From JBGAJN01 sp044224905 (GTDB taxonomy: Bacteria > Verrucomicrobiota > Verrucomicrobiia > Limisphaerales > JBGAJN01): a DNA stretch of 64,000 nucleotides. The position numbers and the translations under genes are program-made. The stretch is from assembly GCA_044224905.1 (NCBI GenBank), contig JBGAJN010000004.1:1-64000 (forward strand). Direction: 5' to 3'. The notes below the pieces were generated by a model. It was not told the DNA's origin and ran no database searches. It was given only the letters and a program-made list of their open reading frames with translations. The first letter of the stretch is position 1. Each line of letters opens with the position of its first letter. Below are positions 18,175 through 26,536 of the stretch, piece by piece.

Positions 18175-19146
18175 ATGAAACATGCTTTTCGACTGTTCGC
18201 GCTGCTGATTGCGCTCTCGTTTGCCAGCGTTGGCAGATGCGCATTGCGACCGGTGAAAGTTTTCATTCTCGCGGGCCAGTCCAACATGGAAGGGCAGGCG
18301 GTCGTTGACTTGGAGGGCAAAAACTACAACGAAGGCAAGGGCACGCTCGCGAGGTTGATGCGCGATCCAGCGAAGGCGCCGATGTACAATCGCTTGCGCG
18401 GCGCCAATGGCAAGTGGGTCGTGCGCGATGACGTGTGGGTGCGTTATCAGCGCGAAGAACGGCCGCTGCTCAAGGGTCCGTTGGCGTTCGGGTTTTCCGT
18501 CTATGGCGACGTGCATCATTTCGGACCGGAGCTGCAGTTCGGTCACGTGGTCGGCGATCACTTCGAAAATCACGTATTGCTCATCAAGACTGCTTGGGGC
18601 GGGAAGAGCTTGTTTCGTGACTTTCGCCCGCCGTCGTCGGGCGGCGAAGTGGGCAAGTATTACAAACTGATGATCGCGCAGGCGCGCGAGGCGCTGACCA
18701 ACATGGAGAAAGAATTTCCGGCGACACGTGGCTGCGGCTACGAGCTGTCGGGTTTTGTCTGGTATCAGGGGTGGAACGACGGTGTGAATCCGAAGACCGC
18801 CGTGCCGGAGTATGAGCAGAATCTCGTGAACTTGATCCACGATGTGCGTGCGGAGTTCAAGTCGCCGAAGTTGCCGGTCGTCATTGGTGAACTCACCGGC
18901 CCGTGGGTGATGGGTCCGCCGGAATGGGAGAAGTTACGCAAGGCTCAGGCTGATGCCGCCGCGCGACCGGAGTTCGCGGGCAACGTGCTCTTCGTTCCCA
19001 CGCGCGATTTCGTCCGCAAGGCCGAGGACTCTCCCAATCCCAGCCACGGGCACCACGAGTTCGGAAATGCGGAGACCTATTTTCTCGTCGGGAACGCGCT
19101 GGGAAAAGCGATGCTTGACTTGCTGCGTGTGGATCAGCCGCGCTAG
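18175..19146 (+). CDS. Secreted SASA-domain carbohydrate esterase (sialate O-acetylesterase-like)
   Basis: The 323-residue protein has a signal peptide (about 1-22). It begins the SGNH/SASA fold with VFILAGQSNMEG, where Ser 36 is the nucleophile. The oxyanion block is TAWGGKSLFRDFRPP, and GFVWYQGWNDG is the third conserved block (PF03629). The C-terminal block containing the catalytic His is probably the stretch around NPSHGHHEFGNAETY. The family removes acetyl groups from sugars such as xylan or sialic acid; the substrate here is unknown. It is the last gene of the cluster that starts at 10023 and converges on the DUF1501 gene. Confidence 0.85.
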   Translation: MKHAFRLFALLIALSFASVGRCALRPVKVFILAGQSNMEGQAVVDLEGKNYNEGKGTLARLMRDPAKAPMYNRLRGANGKWVVRDDVWVRYQREERPLLKGPLAFGFSVYGDVHHFGPELQFGHVVGDHFENHVLLIKTAWGGKSLFRDFRPPSSGGEVGKYYKLMIAQAREALTNMEKEFPATRGCGYELSGFVWYQGWNDGVNPKTAVPEYEQNLVNLIHDVRAEFKSPKLPVVIGELTGPWVMGPPEWEKLRKAQADAAARPEFAGNVLFVPTRDFVRKAEDSPNPSHGHHEFGNAETYFLVGNALGKAMLDLLRVDQPR

Positions 19147-19194
19147 TCAACATTCGCTCACCGATTTCGTTCACGGCAACCTCCGATCACGCGT

Positions 19195-20667
19195 TCACAA
19201 CAAGATGTCTCGGATGACGTTTCCCTCCACGTTTGTCAGGCGCCGTTGAACGCCGTTGTGCTCGAAAGTGAGTTGCTCATGATCGAGGCCGAGCAGGTGG
19301 AGAATCGTCGCGTTGAAGTCGTAGAGCGGATGAATGTCTTGAATGGCTTTTTGCCCTAGCGGATCCGTCACACCGTGGCTCACGCCGGGCTTCACACCCG
19401 CGCCGGTAAGCCAGCAGGTGAAACCGTCGGGATTGTGGTCACGACCTTGCGCGCCTTTCTGGAAGAAAGGCATGCGCCCAAACTCGGTGCACCAGACCAC
19501 GAGGGTGTCCTGCAACAAACCACGCTGCTTGAGATCGCGGATCAGTGCGGCGGCGGGCTGATCCATGATCATGGCATGTTTGTCATATTGCTCTTTGAGT
19601 TTGTTGTGGCCGTCCCAGTTAAGTTCACCGCCGCTGGCATAAGCGCCATTGAAAAGCTGCACAAATCGCACGCCGCGCTCGATCATGCGCCGCGCGAGGA
19701 TGCAGTTCTTCGCGAATCCGGCTTTGTTGGGATTGGCACTATCGTCCGCGCCATACATCTTTAAAATGTGGGCAGGCTCAGTACTCAGATCGCTGATCTC
19801 GGGCACACTAAGCTGCATGCGCGCCGCAAGTTCGTAGCTGGCGATGCGCGCAGCCAGTTTTCCGTCGCCGGGATGCTGCGCCAGATGACGCGCATTCAAT
19901 CGCTGCAACAGTGAGCGCGCCGCGTCGTCGCTTCCTTTCGATACGTTCGGCGGGGCGGAAAGATGCCGCACCGGCTCCTTGGCACTCATCGGCGTCCCCT
20001 GAAAAACGGCGGGAAGGAATCCGGGCCCCCAGTTATTGGAACCCGCCTGCGGAACTCCTCGGGGATCGGGGATCGCAACGTAAGCGGGCAAATCCTGATT
20101 CTCGCTACCGAGAGCGTAACTGACCCACGATCCGACGCTGGGAAATCCGTCGAGCACAAAGCCGGTAGAGAGAAAATTCTCCGCGGGCCCGTGCGTGTTG
20201 CTTTTGCTCGTCAATGAGTGAACAAACGCAATGTCATCGGTCAACGCCGCGAGGTACGGGATCATGTCGCTGACCCATTTGCCCGTCTGGCCACGCGGGC
20301 GAAATTCGTACTGCGGCCGCGCGAGATCGCCAGCCGGCCCTTGAAATGTCACGGCCGGTCCTCCAGCCAGCGGTTTGCCGTCGTGTTTGATCAACTCCGG
20401 CTTGTAGTCCCACGTCTCCAGCTGGCTCACCGCGCCTGCGCAAAATATCATCACTACATTCTTCGCCTTCGCCGGGAAGTGCGAGGGCCGCGACGCGAAC
20501 GGTTTGGCCGGATCAATCGGGGGCCCTGGCGCGGCGAGCAGCCCGTCCAGTCCGAGCAAATTGGTGAGCGCCATCGAGCCCAGCGCCGTCGCGGAGTTGG
20601 AAAGAAAATGGCGACGATCGAGCAAGTGGCGGCCCGTAATTGAGAGGTGTTCGGCGCGGTTGTTCAT
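19195..20667 (-). CDS. DUF1501 family secreted protein
   Basis: The 490-residue protein has a Tat-like N-terminus (DRRHFLSNSATALGSMALTNLLG). Typical DUF1501 blocks follow: KAKNVVMIFCAGAVSQLETWDYKPEL, VHSLTSKSNTHGPAENFLSTGF, GVRFVQLFNGAYASGG, LVVWCTEFGRMPFFQ and the C-terminal HPLYDFNATILHLLGLDHEQLTF. The fold is alkaline-phosphatase/sulfatase-like, but the function is not established. Its ATG overlaps the stop of the upstream cytochrome-DUF1553 gene by 4 bp (20664-20667), so the two are translationally coupled; such pairs are hallmarks of Planctomycetes and Verrucomicrobia. Confidence 0.92.
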   Translation of the reverse strand: MNNRAEHLSITGRHLLDRRHFLSNSATALGSMALTNLLGLDGLLAAPGPPIDPAKPFASRPSHFPAKAKNVVMIFCAGAVSQLETWDYKPELIKHDGKPLAGGPAVTFQGPAGDLARPQYEFRPRGQTGKWVSDMIPYLAALTDDIAFVHSLTSKSNTHGPAENFLSTGFVLDGFPSVGSWVSYALGSENQDLPAYVAIPDPRGVPQAGSNNWGPGFLPAVFQGTPMSAKEPVRHLSAPPNVSKGSDDAARSLLQRLNARHLAQHPGDGKLAARIASYELAARMQLSVPEISDLSTEPAHILKMYGADDSANPNKAGFAKNCILARRMIERGVRFVQLFNGAYASGGELNWDGHNKLKEQYDKHAMIMDQPAAALIRDLKQRGLLQDTLVVWCTEFGRMPFFQKGAQGRDHNPDGFTCWLTGAGVKPGVSHGVTDPLGQKAIQDIHPLYDFNATILHLLGLDHEQLTFEHNGVQRRLTNVEGNVIRDILL

Positions 20668-23465
20668 GGGAGAAAAAGAAATTCGTTACTGTTGAACAGT
20701 GCCCGACAGAGCGTCGCGAGGCCGTGCTCACGAACCACAGCCTCAGCCTCTCGAAGCTCTTCCATCGCGGGATCGCGATTCAGCGTGAGCTGAAAGGCGC
20801 GGCTGATTTGCTCCTTGGGGTTGCCACCAACGTCCGCGTTGACGCGCGCTGCGAGGGCGTCAGATTCGTCGATGGTGAAGCGACTGTTGAAAAGGTTAAG
20901 CGCCTGAATCGGGGTCGTGGACTCGCGCCGCCGAGCGGTGCTCTGGCCGGCGTCAGGGCAATCAAAAGAGCCGAACACAGCCTCGCGTTCGCGCCGAACC
21001 TTGTGGGCATAGATCATGCGCCGGAGGCCGTCGTCCTTGAACGACTGAACCGGCTTAAACCCGCTGAGGCCGCCGCGCTTATCGAACAGATTGAAACCGG
21101 CGCCATACATCTTGAGGTTCAACCGCCCGCTCACGGCGAGCATCGAGTCGCGGATGGTTTCTGCTTCAAGACGGCGCGAAGGAAAACGCCATAGAAGACG
21201 CGCGTCGGCGTCCTTGTCGCCAGCCAGCGCAGCGTATTTGGTTGATTGCCGATACGTGGAGGAGAGAACGATGAGCTTGTGGAGGTGTTTTACCGACCAG
21301 CCCGAACGGATAAACTCCTGCGCCAGCCAGTCGAGCAACTCCGGGTGCGAAGGTTTGGTGCCATTGCGACCGAAGTCGCTCGGTGTCTCGACGAAGCCGC
21401 TTCCGAAATGTCCCTGCCATATTCGGTTCACCATCACTCGCGCCGTGAGCGGGTTCCGCGGGGCAGCGATCCAATCTGCGAGCGCTTTACGCCGCGCCTG
21501 TTCCGGCGTGTCTTTTGCCAGTTTGACCGAACCCAAATTGCTGAGCACGGCGGGGACCACCTCCTCCTTCGGCTGCTCGGGGTCACCGCGATTTAGCAGA
21601 TGGATTTCATCAGGCGTGCGGAATGTCCCCGCGAACGCCTTCTGTCCGTTCTCGGCGGCTTTCACCCTGGCCTCCAACGTGGACCGCTCCTTCATCAATG
21701 CGGCCGCCTCCTCCGCCTCTTCCTTAGTCAGGCCTTTCGTGGAAAACGGTGCTGGCTTGTCCTTTTTGCCTTTGCTCACTTCGCCCGCGCGATCGGAGGA
21801 ATCAGCAACGCCACGCCACTCGCCTGCAGCGTCCGCCACTTCGATAAGATACTCGATCGCGAGCCTATCCTTGAATTTTCCGAGACGATCACGCCCCCAC
21901 ACAACGCGATCGAACGTCCGTTCCTCCGGGAACTCCAACACCACCCAACCCCTGCCCTTCTCGTTGGACATCCAACTACGCGAGTTTCCGTATTGGCCGT
22001 CATTGATGTGGCGGAGTTCGTGACGGTCGGCAACGATAATATCGCCCGATGACGTGACCGTGGTGCCTTCGCTGGCAAGCGCGACGTTACGACCGGAGAG
22101 GTCGAACACTTCCAGTTCATCGATGCAGGGCTCCAGCGTGTTCGTCGCACGAACTGTGAAGCGAACCCGTTTCGCCTTCACCGGCACGAAACGATCCGTA
22201 TTCATGCGGGCACTCACTGGCGGACGCTGCGCACCCGCGTTCGCCAGCGGAATAAACCGCGCCAACTGTTGATCGATCTTCGCGATCTTGGGCTTCAACA
22301 CCGCCGCCTCCTTGCGCATCGCTTCGGCTTCCGGGGTGCGCAGTTCACGATCCTGATATTCCACACCGGCGACAAACGCCTGCATCGCGTAGTAATCACG
22401 CTGCGAAATGGGATCGAACTTGTGATCGTGACAGCGCGCACAGCCAACACTAAGACCGAGAAAAGTCTGACCGATATTCATCACGATCTCATCCAACGAG
22501 TCCTGCCGCGCGAGGCGCTTGGAAGGTTCGTCCCGTCCGATCTGGCCCGACAACAACACCGACGCCGTGACGAGGAAACCGGTCGCCGCGTCTTCTCCCA
22601 TGGCGTCGCCAACAATTTGCTCGCGGATGAAACGATCGTAGGGCGTGTCATTGTTGAACGCGCGAATCACGTAGTCGCGATAAGGCCACGCGTTGGGACG
22701 CTCGGTGTTAACTTCGAAACCGTGGGTGTCCGCGTACCGCACAACATCCAGCCAATGCTGCGCCCAACGCTCTCCGTAGCGCGGCGATTTGAGCAACTCG
22801 TCGACGACCCGCTCGTAGGCGTCGCCGCGCGCGTCTTTCAGAAAGGCGCTCACCTGCTCTGGCGTCGGCGGCAATCCGAGCAAATCAAAAGAAACACGCC
22901 GCAGCCAGGTCACGCGGTCGGCTTCCACCGCCGGCCGCAACCCTTCGCTCTCCAAACGCGCCAGGATGAAACGATCAACAGCATTGCGACACCACGCTTG
23001 GTCTTGCGTCACGGGCGGCGAGAAATTCGACAATGGCTTGAAGGACCAGTGATCGCGTTTGTCAGCCAGTTGCACGCGATCGATGCCGTCGGGCCAATTT
23101 GCCCCCTGATCAATCCAACTTGTCAGCGTCGCAACCTCGGCCGACGACAACCGGTCACCTTTCGGCGGCATTCGTTCGTCCTGATCGGAACTCGTTACGA
23201 GACGGATCAGTCGACTCTGCTTGCTGTTGCCGGCAACGATGTCCGGTCCGTGCTCATCTCCGCCTTTGATTGCCGCGGCTTTAACATCAAGCCGGAGTCC
23301 GGACTTCTGCTTTTTCTCGCCATGGCACTCGTAGCAGTGTTTCTCGAAGATCGGTCGCACGTCGCGAACGAAGTCGACCGACGGAGCGCCGGTCGCCGCG
23401 ATTGCGGAGAAGGCGGACGCGATAATCAAGAAAGCAATTGCCGACGTCATGGCTGTGACGACCAT
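20664..23465 (-). CDS. Planctomycete-type cytochrome c / DUF1549 / DUF1553 protein with discoidin-like insert
   Basis: The 933-residue protein starts at ATG 23465, with a GTG immediately before it; an ATG at 23450 gives the tightest signal peptide. After the signal come a PSCyt1 haem domain with CYECHG (about 45-50), then the DUF1549 region (RVSFDLLGLPPTPEQV, YGERWAQHWLDVVRYADTHGFE). A second CARCHDHKFDP haem-type site follows. An F5/8-type (discoidin-like) insert then carries ELEVFDLSGRNVALASEG and RSWMSNEKGRGWVVLEF. The C-terminal DUF1553 (PSD1) block has NPLTARVMVNRIWQGHFG and RRLEAETIRDSMLAVSG. It is probably periplasmic; the role is unknown. It is coupled to the DUF1501 gene downstream. 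Confidence 0.92.
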   Translation of the reverse strand: MVVTAMTSAIAFLIIASAFSAIAATGAPSVDFVRDVRPIFEKHCYECHGEKKQKSGLRLDVKAAAIKGGDEHGPDIVAGNSKQSRLIRLVTSSDQDERMPPKGDRLSSAEVATLTSWIDQGANWPDGIDRVQLADKRDHWSFKPLSNFSPPVTQDQAWCRNAVDRFILARLESEGLRPAVEADRVTWLRRVSFDLLGLPPTPEQVSAFLKDARGDAYERVVDELLKSPRYGERWAQHWLDVVRYADTHGFEVNTERPNAWPYRDYVIRAFNNDTPYDRFIREQIVGDAMGEDAATGFLVTASVLLSGQIGRDEPSKRLARQDSLDEIVMNIGQTFLGLSVGCARCHDHKFDPISQRDYYAMQAFVAGVEYQDRELRTPEAEAMRKEAAVLKPKIAKIDQQLARFIPLANAGAQRPPVSARMNTDRFVPVKAKRVRFTVRATNTLEPCIDELEVFDLSGRNVALASEGTTVTSSGDIIVADRHELRHINDGQYGNSRSWMSNEKGRGWVVLEFPEERTFDRVVWGRDRLGKFKDRLAIEYLIEVADAAGEWRGVADSSDRAGEVSKGKKDKPAPFSTKGLTKEEAEEAAALMKERSTLEARVKAAENGQKAFAGTFRTPDEIHLLNRGDPEQPKEEVVPAVLSNLGSVKLAKDTPEQARRKALADWIAAPRNPLTARVMVNRIWQGHFGSGFVETPSDFGRNGTKPSHPELLDWLAQEFIRSGWSVKHLHKLIVLSSTYRQSTKYAALAGDKDADARLLWRFPSRRLEAETIRDSMLAVSGRLNLKMYGAGFNLFDKRGGLSGFKPVQSFKDDGLRRMIYAHKVRREREAVFGSFDCPDAGQSTARRRESTTPIQALNLFNSRFTIDESDALAARVNADVGGNPKEQISRAFQLTLNRDPAMEELREAEAVVREHGLATLCRALFNSNEFLFLP

Positions 23466-23751
23466 CACCCCACGAAGGCTCTATTTTGGAAAGCCAATTT
23501 GAGGAAGTTCTCGTCTCACCTTATCCGCCGTTGAGTCCGCCCCGGTTGCAGAACAAGGCCTCGCCCGCGCGATCCACCATCGAACACGGACGTCTCGCCG
23601 CCAGCTGGGATAAAGGAACGTCGGAAAACCAATCACCGGTCGCCGAAACGATCTACAGATTTTCAGAATGTCGAAAGCCCCCTCGCACTGGGGATCCGGT
23701 CTTTCCGCCAAAGCGCGCGGACGTATCCGAATCCGGCGGGCATTCTGACAT

Positions 23752-24408
23752 TCACCCGTGGTCGTCCGGCCGAGCGGATGCTTCCAACAATTCACGCACT
23801 TCGGCATCGGAAGTCTGCCCAAAATCCTCGTACCACTGTCCGACACCGTAGAATTCTTCCGGCTGAATCACAGCGATCAATTCATCGACTTCTGGGCGCA
23901 TGGATCGATAAGTATCTGCCGCGACGGTCGGAGCCGCGACCGCGATGTGATTGGCGCCGTGCTCGCGCAACGCCGCGATGGCCGCAAGCATTGTTGAACC
24001 CGTGGCAATTCCGTCATCGACAATGATCACCGTACGATCCCGCAATTCAGGCTCAGGCCGGTCATCGCGATAAAGCCGTTCGCGCCGTTGCAATTCCCGC
24101 AACTCACGGGCGGCAACCACATTGATCTCCTCTGGCGAAATCCCAAGCGAATCAATCACGCTCCGATTCAGCACCCGAACGCCACCGCTGGCGATCGCGC
24201 CCATCGCGAGCTCCTCATTTCCCGGAGCGCCGAGTTTACGAACCACGAAGACGTCGAGCGGCACCTTTAGCGCCTTTGCTACTTCGTATCCCACCGGCAC
24301 GCCGCCCCGCGGTAAAGCCAGCACCAACACATCAGGTCGATTCGCATACTTGGCCAACTGTCTCGCCAAGATTCGACCCGCTTCAATTCGATTTCGGAAC
24401 CGTGTCAT
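23752..24408 (-). CDS. Phosphoribosyltransferase-family protein
   Basis: The 218-residue protein carries the type I PRTase PRPP-binding loop VDDGIATGST at residues 130-139 preceded by a hydrophobic beta strand. The N-terminal ALPRGGVPVGYEVAKAL and FVVRKLGAPGNEELAMGAIA are typical of the stand-alone PRTase family often found beside alpha/beta hydrolases. The substrate is unknown. The start is supported by a purine-rich AAAGGGA 8 bp upstream, one of few Shine-Dalgarno-like sites in the window. The hydrolase gene ends 35 bp upstream in the same direction, so the pair is probably an operon. The 285 bp between this gene and the cytochrome-DUF1553 gene hold nothing recognisable. Confidence 0.88.
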   Translation of the reverse strand: MTRFRNRIEAGRILARQLAKYANRPDVLVLALPRGGVPVGYEVAKALKVPLDVFVVRKLGAPGNEELAMGAIASGGVRVLNRSVIDSLGISPEEINVVAARELRELQRRERLYRDDRPEPELRDRTVIIVDDGIATGSTMLAAIAALREHGANHIAVAAPTVAADTYRSMRPEVDELIAVIQPEEFYGVGQWYEDFGQTSDAEVRELLEASARPDDHG

Positions 24409-24443
24409 CGTTGGTCCCTTTCAGCGTCCACACTTCCGGACAA

Positions 24444-25178
24444 TCACCGCAGTTTCAAATGACGCTTAAACCACCGCGCCGCCAGTCGAGCAACTTCCAC
24501 CAACGCCCCGGGCTCTTCGAATAGATGCGTAGCCCGGGGGACGATCGAGAGTTTTTTTTCGCAAGCCAACCGGGCATAAGCCACCTCGTTCAAGCGCAAC
24601 ACCTCGTCGTCGTATTCGCCGACGATTAACAAAGTCGGCGCTTCGACGCGTGGCAAGGCGTCACCCGCAAGGTCCGGCCGACCACCACGCGACACCACGG
24701 CGTCGATCACGGGGCCCAATTCGGCAGCAGCAACCAACGCCGCCGCTCCTCCCGTGCTCGCGCCGAAATATCCGAGGCCGAGATGTTGCGTCGTGGGTCC
24801 CGCCGCAACCCAGCGCGTCGCCGCGATCAATCGGCGCGCTAGCAGTTCAATGTCGAAACGCAGGTGCCCAGTCTGCGCGTCCTCGGATTCCTCTTCGCGC
24901 GACAGCAGGTCGAAAAGCAATGTAGCCAATCCCACTTTCTGCAGGGCTTGGGCAACGCTCCGATTGCGCGGACTGTGACGGCTACTGCCGCTCCCGTGGG
25001 CGAAGAGGACGATCCCGACCGCGCCATTCGGAACGCTCAAATCACCTTGCAGAGTCACGCCATCAACGGGGATAGAAACCGATCTCGACACGCATTGGTT
25101 GAATGGAACGCCCTCTGCCGCCGACCGAACTGCCGCTCGTGCCGTTGCTCCGACCGCTCTGGACGTCTCGTCAGTCAC
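24444..25178 (-). CDS. Dienelactone-hydrolase-like alpha/beta hydrolase
   Basis: I start this at GTG 25178 (244 residues). The frame stays open to 25550, but the extension would run into the flavin reductase gene on the other strand and carries no recognisable sequence. Domain signs are VDGVTLQGDLSVP, the oxyanion strand IVLFAHGSGSSRHSPRN, the nucleophile elbow GYFGASTGGAAALVAAA, PTLLIVGEYDDEV with the likely Asp, and a His in PRATHLFEEPG. Homologues commonly neighbour, or are fused to, the PRTase type encoded 35 bp downstream. The cytoplasmic function is unassigned. Confidence 0.8.
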   Translation of the reverse strand: MTDETSRAVGATARAAVRSAAEGVPFNQCVSRSVSIPVDGVTLQGDLSVPNGAVGIVLFAHGSGSSRHSPRNRSVAQALQKVGLATLLFDLLSREEESEDAQTGHLRFDIELLARRLIAATRWVAAGPTTQHLGLGYFGASTGGAAALVAAAELGPVIDAVVSRGGRPDLAGDALPRVEAPTLLIVGEYDDEVLRLNEVAYARLACEKKLSIVPRATHLFEEPGALVEVARLAARWFKRHLKLR

Positions 25179-25313
25179 AGTGATTGAGTAATCCGGTCGC
25201 TCCCTGTGCGCCACGCGGCGTTTGGTTTTTAGCAACCGCGGTTTGACCCGCGCGCAAACCCAATTTCTCACGACGTTGCATTGCCTTCCGCTTGCGGCAT
25301 TCTCACCGCGATT

Positions 25314-25916
25314 ATGGAACTCGATCTTGAAGGTCGCCACGCCGACCGCGCCTACCCGATTCTCGCAAGCCTCGTTACCCCCCGCCCCATTGCGCTCGTC
25401 ACCACGCTCAGTCCGGACGGCCAGATCAATGCCGCGCCGTTCAGCTTCTTCAATGTTCTCGGTGCCGAACCGCCCATTGTGGGATTCGCGCCTGGCGATC
25501 GCGACGACGGCACCCCGAAGGACACCGCACGGAATATCCGCCTCACTCACGAGTTCGTGGTGAACCTCGTCGATGAAACAATTGCCGAAGCCATGAATCT
25601 TTGCGCCGCCTCCCTGCCCTACGGCGTAAACGAACTCACCAATGCGGGCTTAACGGCTACTCCAAGCGCGGTCGTAAAGCCGCCGCGCATCACCGAGGCC
25701 CCAGCGAGTCTCGAATGCACCGAGTGGGGCACGTTGCAGATCGGCGGGAACCGTCTCGTTATTGGCCTCGTGAAGCGCATCCACCTCCGCGACGAATTGT
25801 TCGACGCCGAGAAGCAGCGCGTACGCGGGGATAAATTATTCCTGATCGGACGCATGGCGGCGCCGCATTGGTATTGCCGCACGCGGGAACGTTTCGAGAT
25901 GATCCGTCCCGCTTAA
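25314..25916 (+). CDS. Flavin reductase-like domain protein (flavoredoxin/DIM6-NTAB type)
   Basis: This 200-residue protein starts at ATG 25314 (MELDLEGR). It has the split-barrel FMN-binding pattern PRPIALVTTLSPDGQINAAPFSFFNVLGAEPPIVGFAPG, followed by KDTARNIRLTHEFVVNLVDE, as in the flavin reductase-like family. Such proteins bind FMN and reduce flavin or act as flavoredoxins. It stands 11 bp before a flavodoxin-like gene in the same direction, so an operon is likely. It is divergent from the hydrolase/PRTase pair. Confidence 0.88.
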   Translation: MELDLEGRHADRAYPILASLVTPRPIALVTTLSPDGQINAAPFSFFNVLGAEPPIVGFAPGDRDDGTPKDTARNIRLTHEFVVNLVDETIAEAMNLCAASLPYGVNELTNAGLTATPSAVVKPPRITEAPASLECTEWGTLQIGGNRLVIGLVKRIHLRDELFDAEKQRVRGDKLFLIGRMAAPHWYCRTRERFEMIRPA

Positions 25917-25927
25917 TCTCTCAATCT

Positions 25928-26485
25928 ATGAACCGCATTCTCGTTCTCTACGACTCCAAGTCCGGCAACGTCGCCAAGATGGCGGAACTCGTCGCCGAAG
26001 GCGCGCGGACGGTACCCGACACTGAGGTGCGCTTGCGCTCCGTCGACGAAGCGAAGGCCGACGACGTGGTATGGTGCGACGGCCTCGGCGTCGGCAGCCC
26101 CACGAATATGGGGTTGCTTTCGTGGAAGATGAAACGCTTCTGGGACGAGACGATGAATGACAAATGGATGGAAGTGGACGGCAAGATTGCGTGCGCCTTC
26201 AGCAGCGCGGGCGGTTGGGGCGGCGGCATGGAACTCGCGTGCCAGTCGTTGCTCACCGTGCTGATGAATTTCGGCTTCCTCGTCTTTGGCGTGACCGATT
26301 ACTCAGGGAAGAAAATGACGCTTCACTACGGCGCCGTCGCCGCGAAGGAGCCGCGCGAAACGGAAACCCAGGAGTCGTGCCGCATTCTCGGTCGGCGCCT
26401 CGCGGAATGGACCGCAGTCTGCGTCCACGGCCGCAAGGATCAGCATCCGGCGAACAAAGCCACACCACGTCTCACGCCCGGATGA
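25928..26485 (+). CDS. Flavodoxin-fold NAD(P)H:quinone oxidoreductase-like protein (WrbA-like)
   Basis: The 185-residue protein starts at ATG 25928, with the flavin phosphate loop YDSKSGNVAKMAELVAEGA directly at the N-terminus. GSPTNMGLLSWKMKRFWDE and the SSAGGWGGGMELACQSLLTVLMNFGFLVFG block are characteristic of the WrbA/flavodoxin family. It probably reduces quinones or carries electrons using FMN in the cytoplasm. It is 11 bp downstream of the flavin reductase-like gene, suggesting a small redox operon. Confidence 0.85.
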   Translation: MNRILVLYDSKSGNVAKMAELVAEGARTVPDTEVRLRSVDEAKADDVVWCDGLGVGSPTNMGLLSWKMKRFWDETMNDKWMEVDGKIACAFSSAGGWGGGMELACQSLLTVLMNFGFLVFGVTDYSGKKMTLHYGAVAAKEPRETETQESCRILGRRLAEWTAVCVHGRKDQHPANKATPRLTPG

Positions 26486-26536
26486 ACATTCGATTGCCAC
26501 GTTGACCCGCAGCGCGAAACGGCGTTCAATTCGACC

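Noticed and set aside
22269..23534. 421-residue plus-strand open frame opposite the cytochrome-DUF1553 gene.
   Set aside because: No recognisable domain; the minus strand encodes CxxCH haem sites and DUF1549/DUF1553 motifs throughout.
25179..25550. N-terminal extension of the dienelactone-hydrolase-like protein up to 25550.
   Set aside because: It crosses the start of the divergent flavin reductase gene and has no domain or signal peptide; the fold begins at about 25100.
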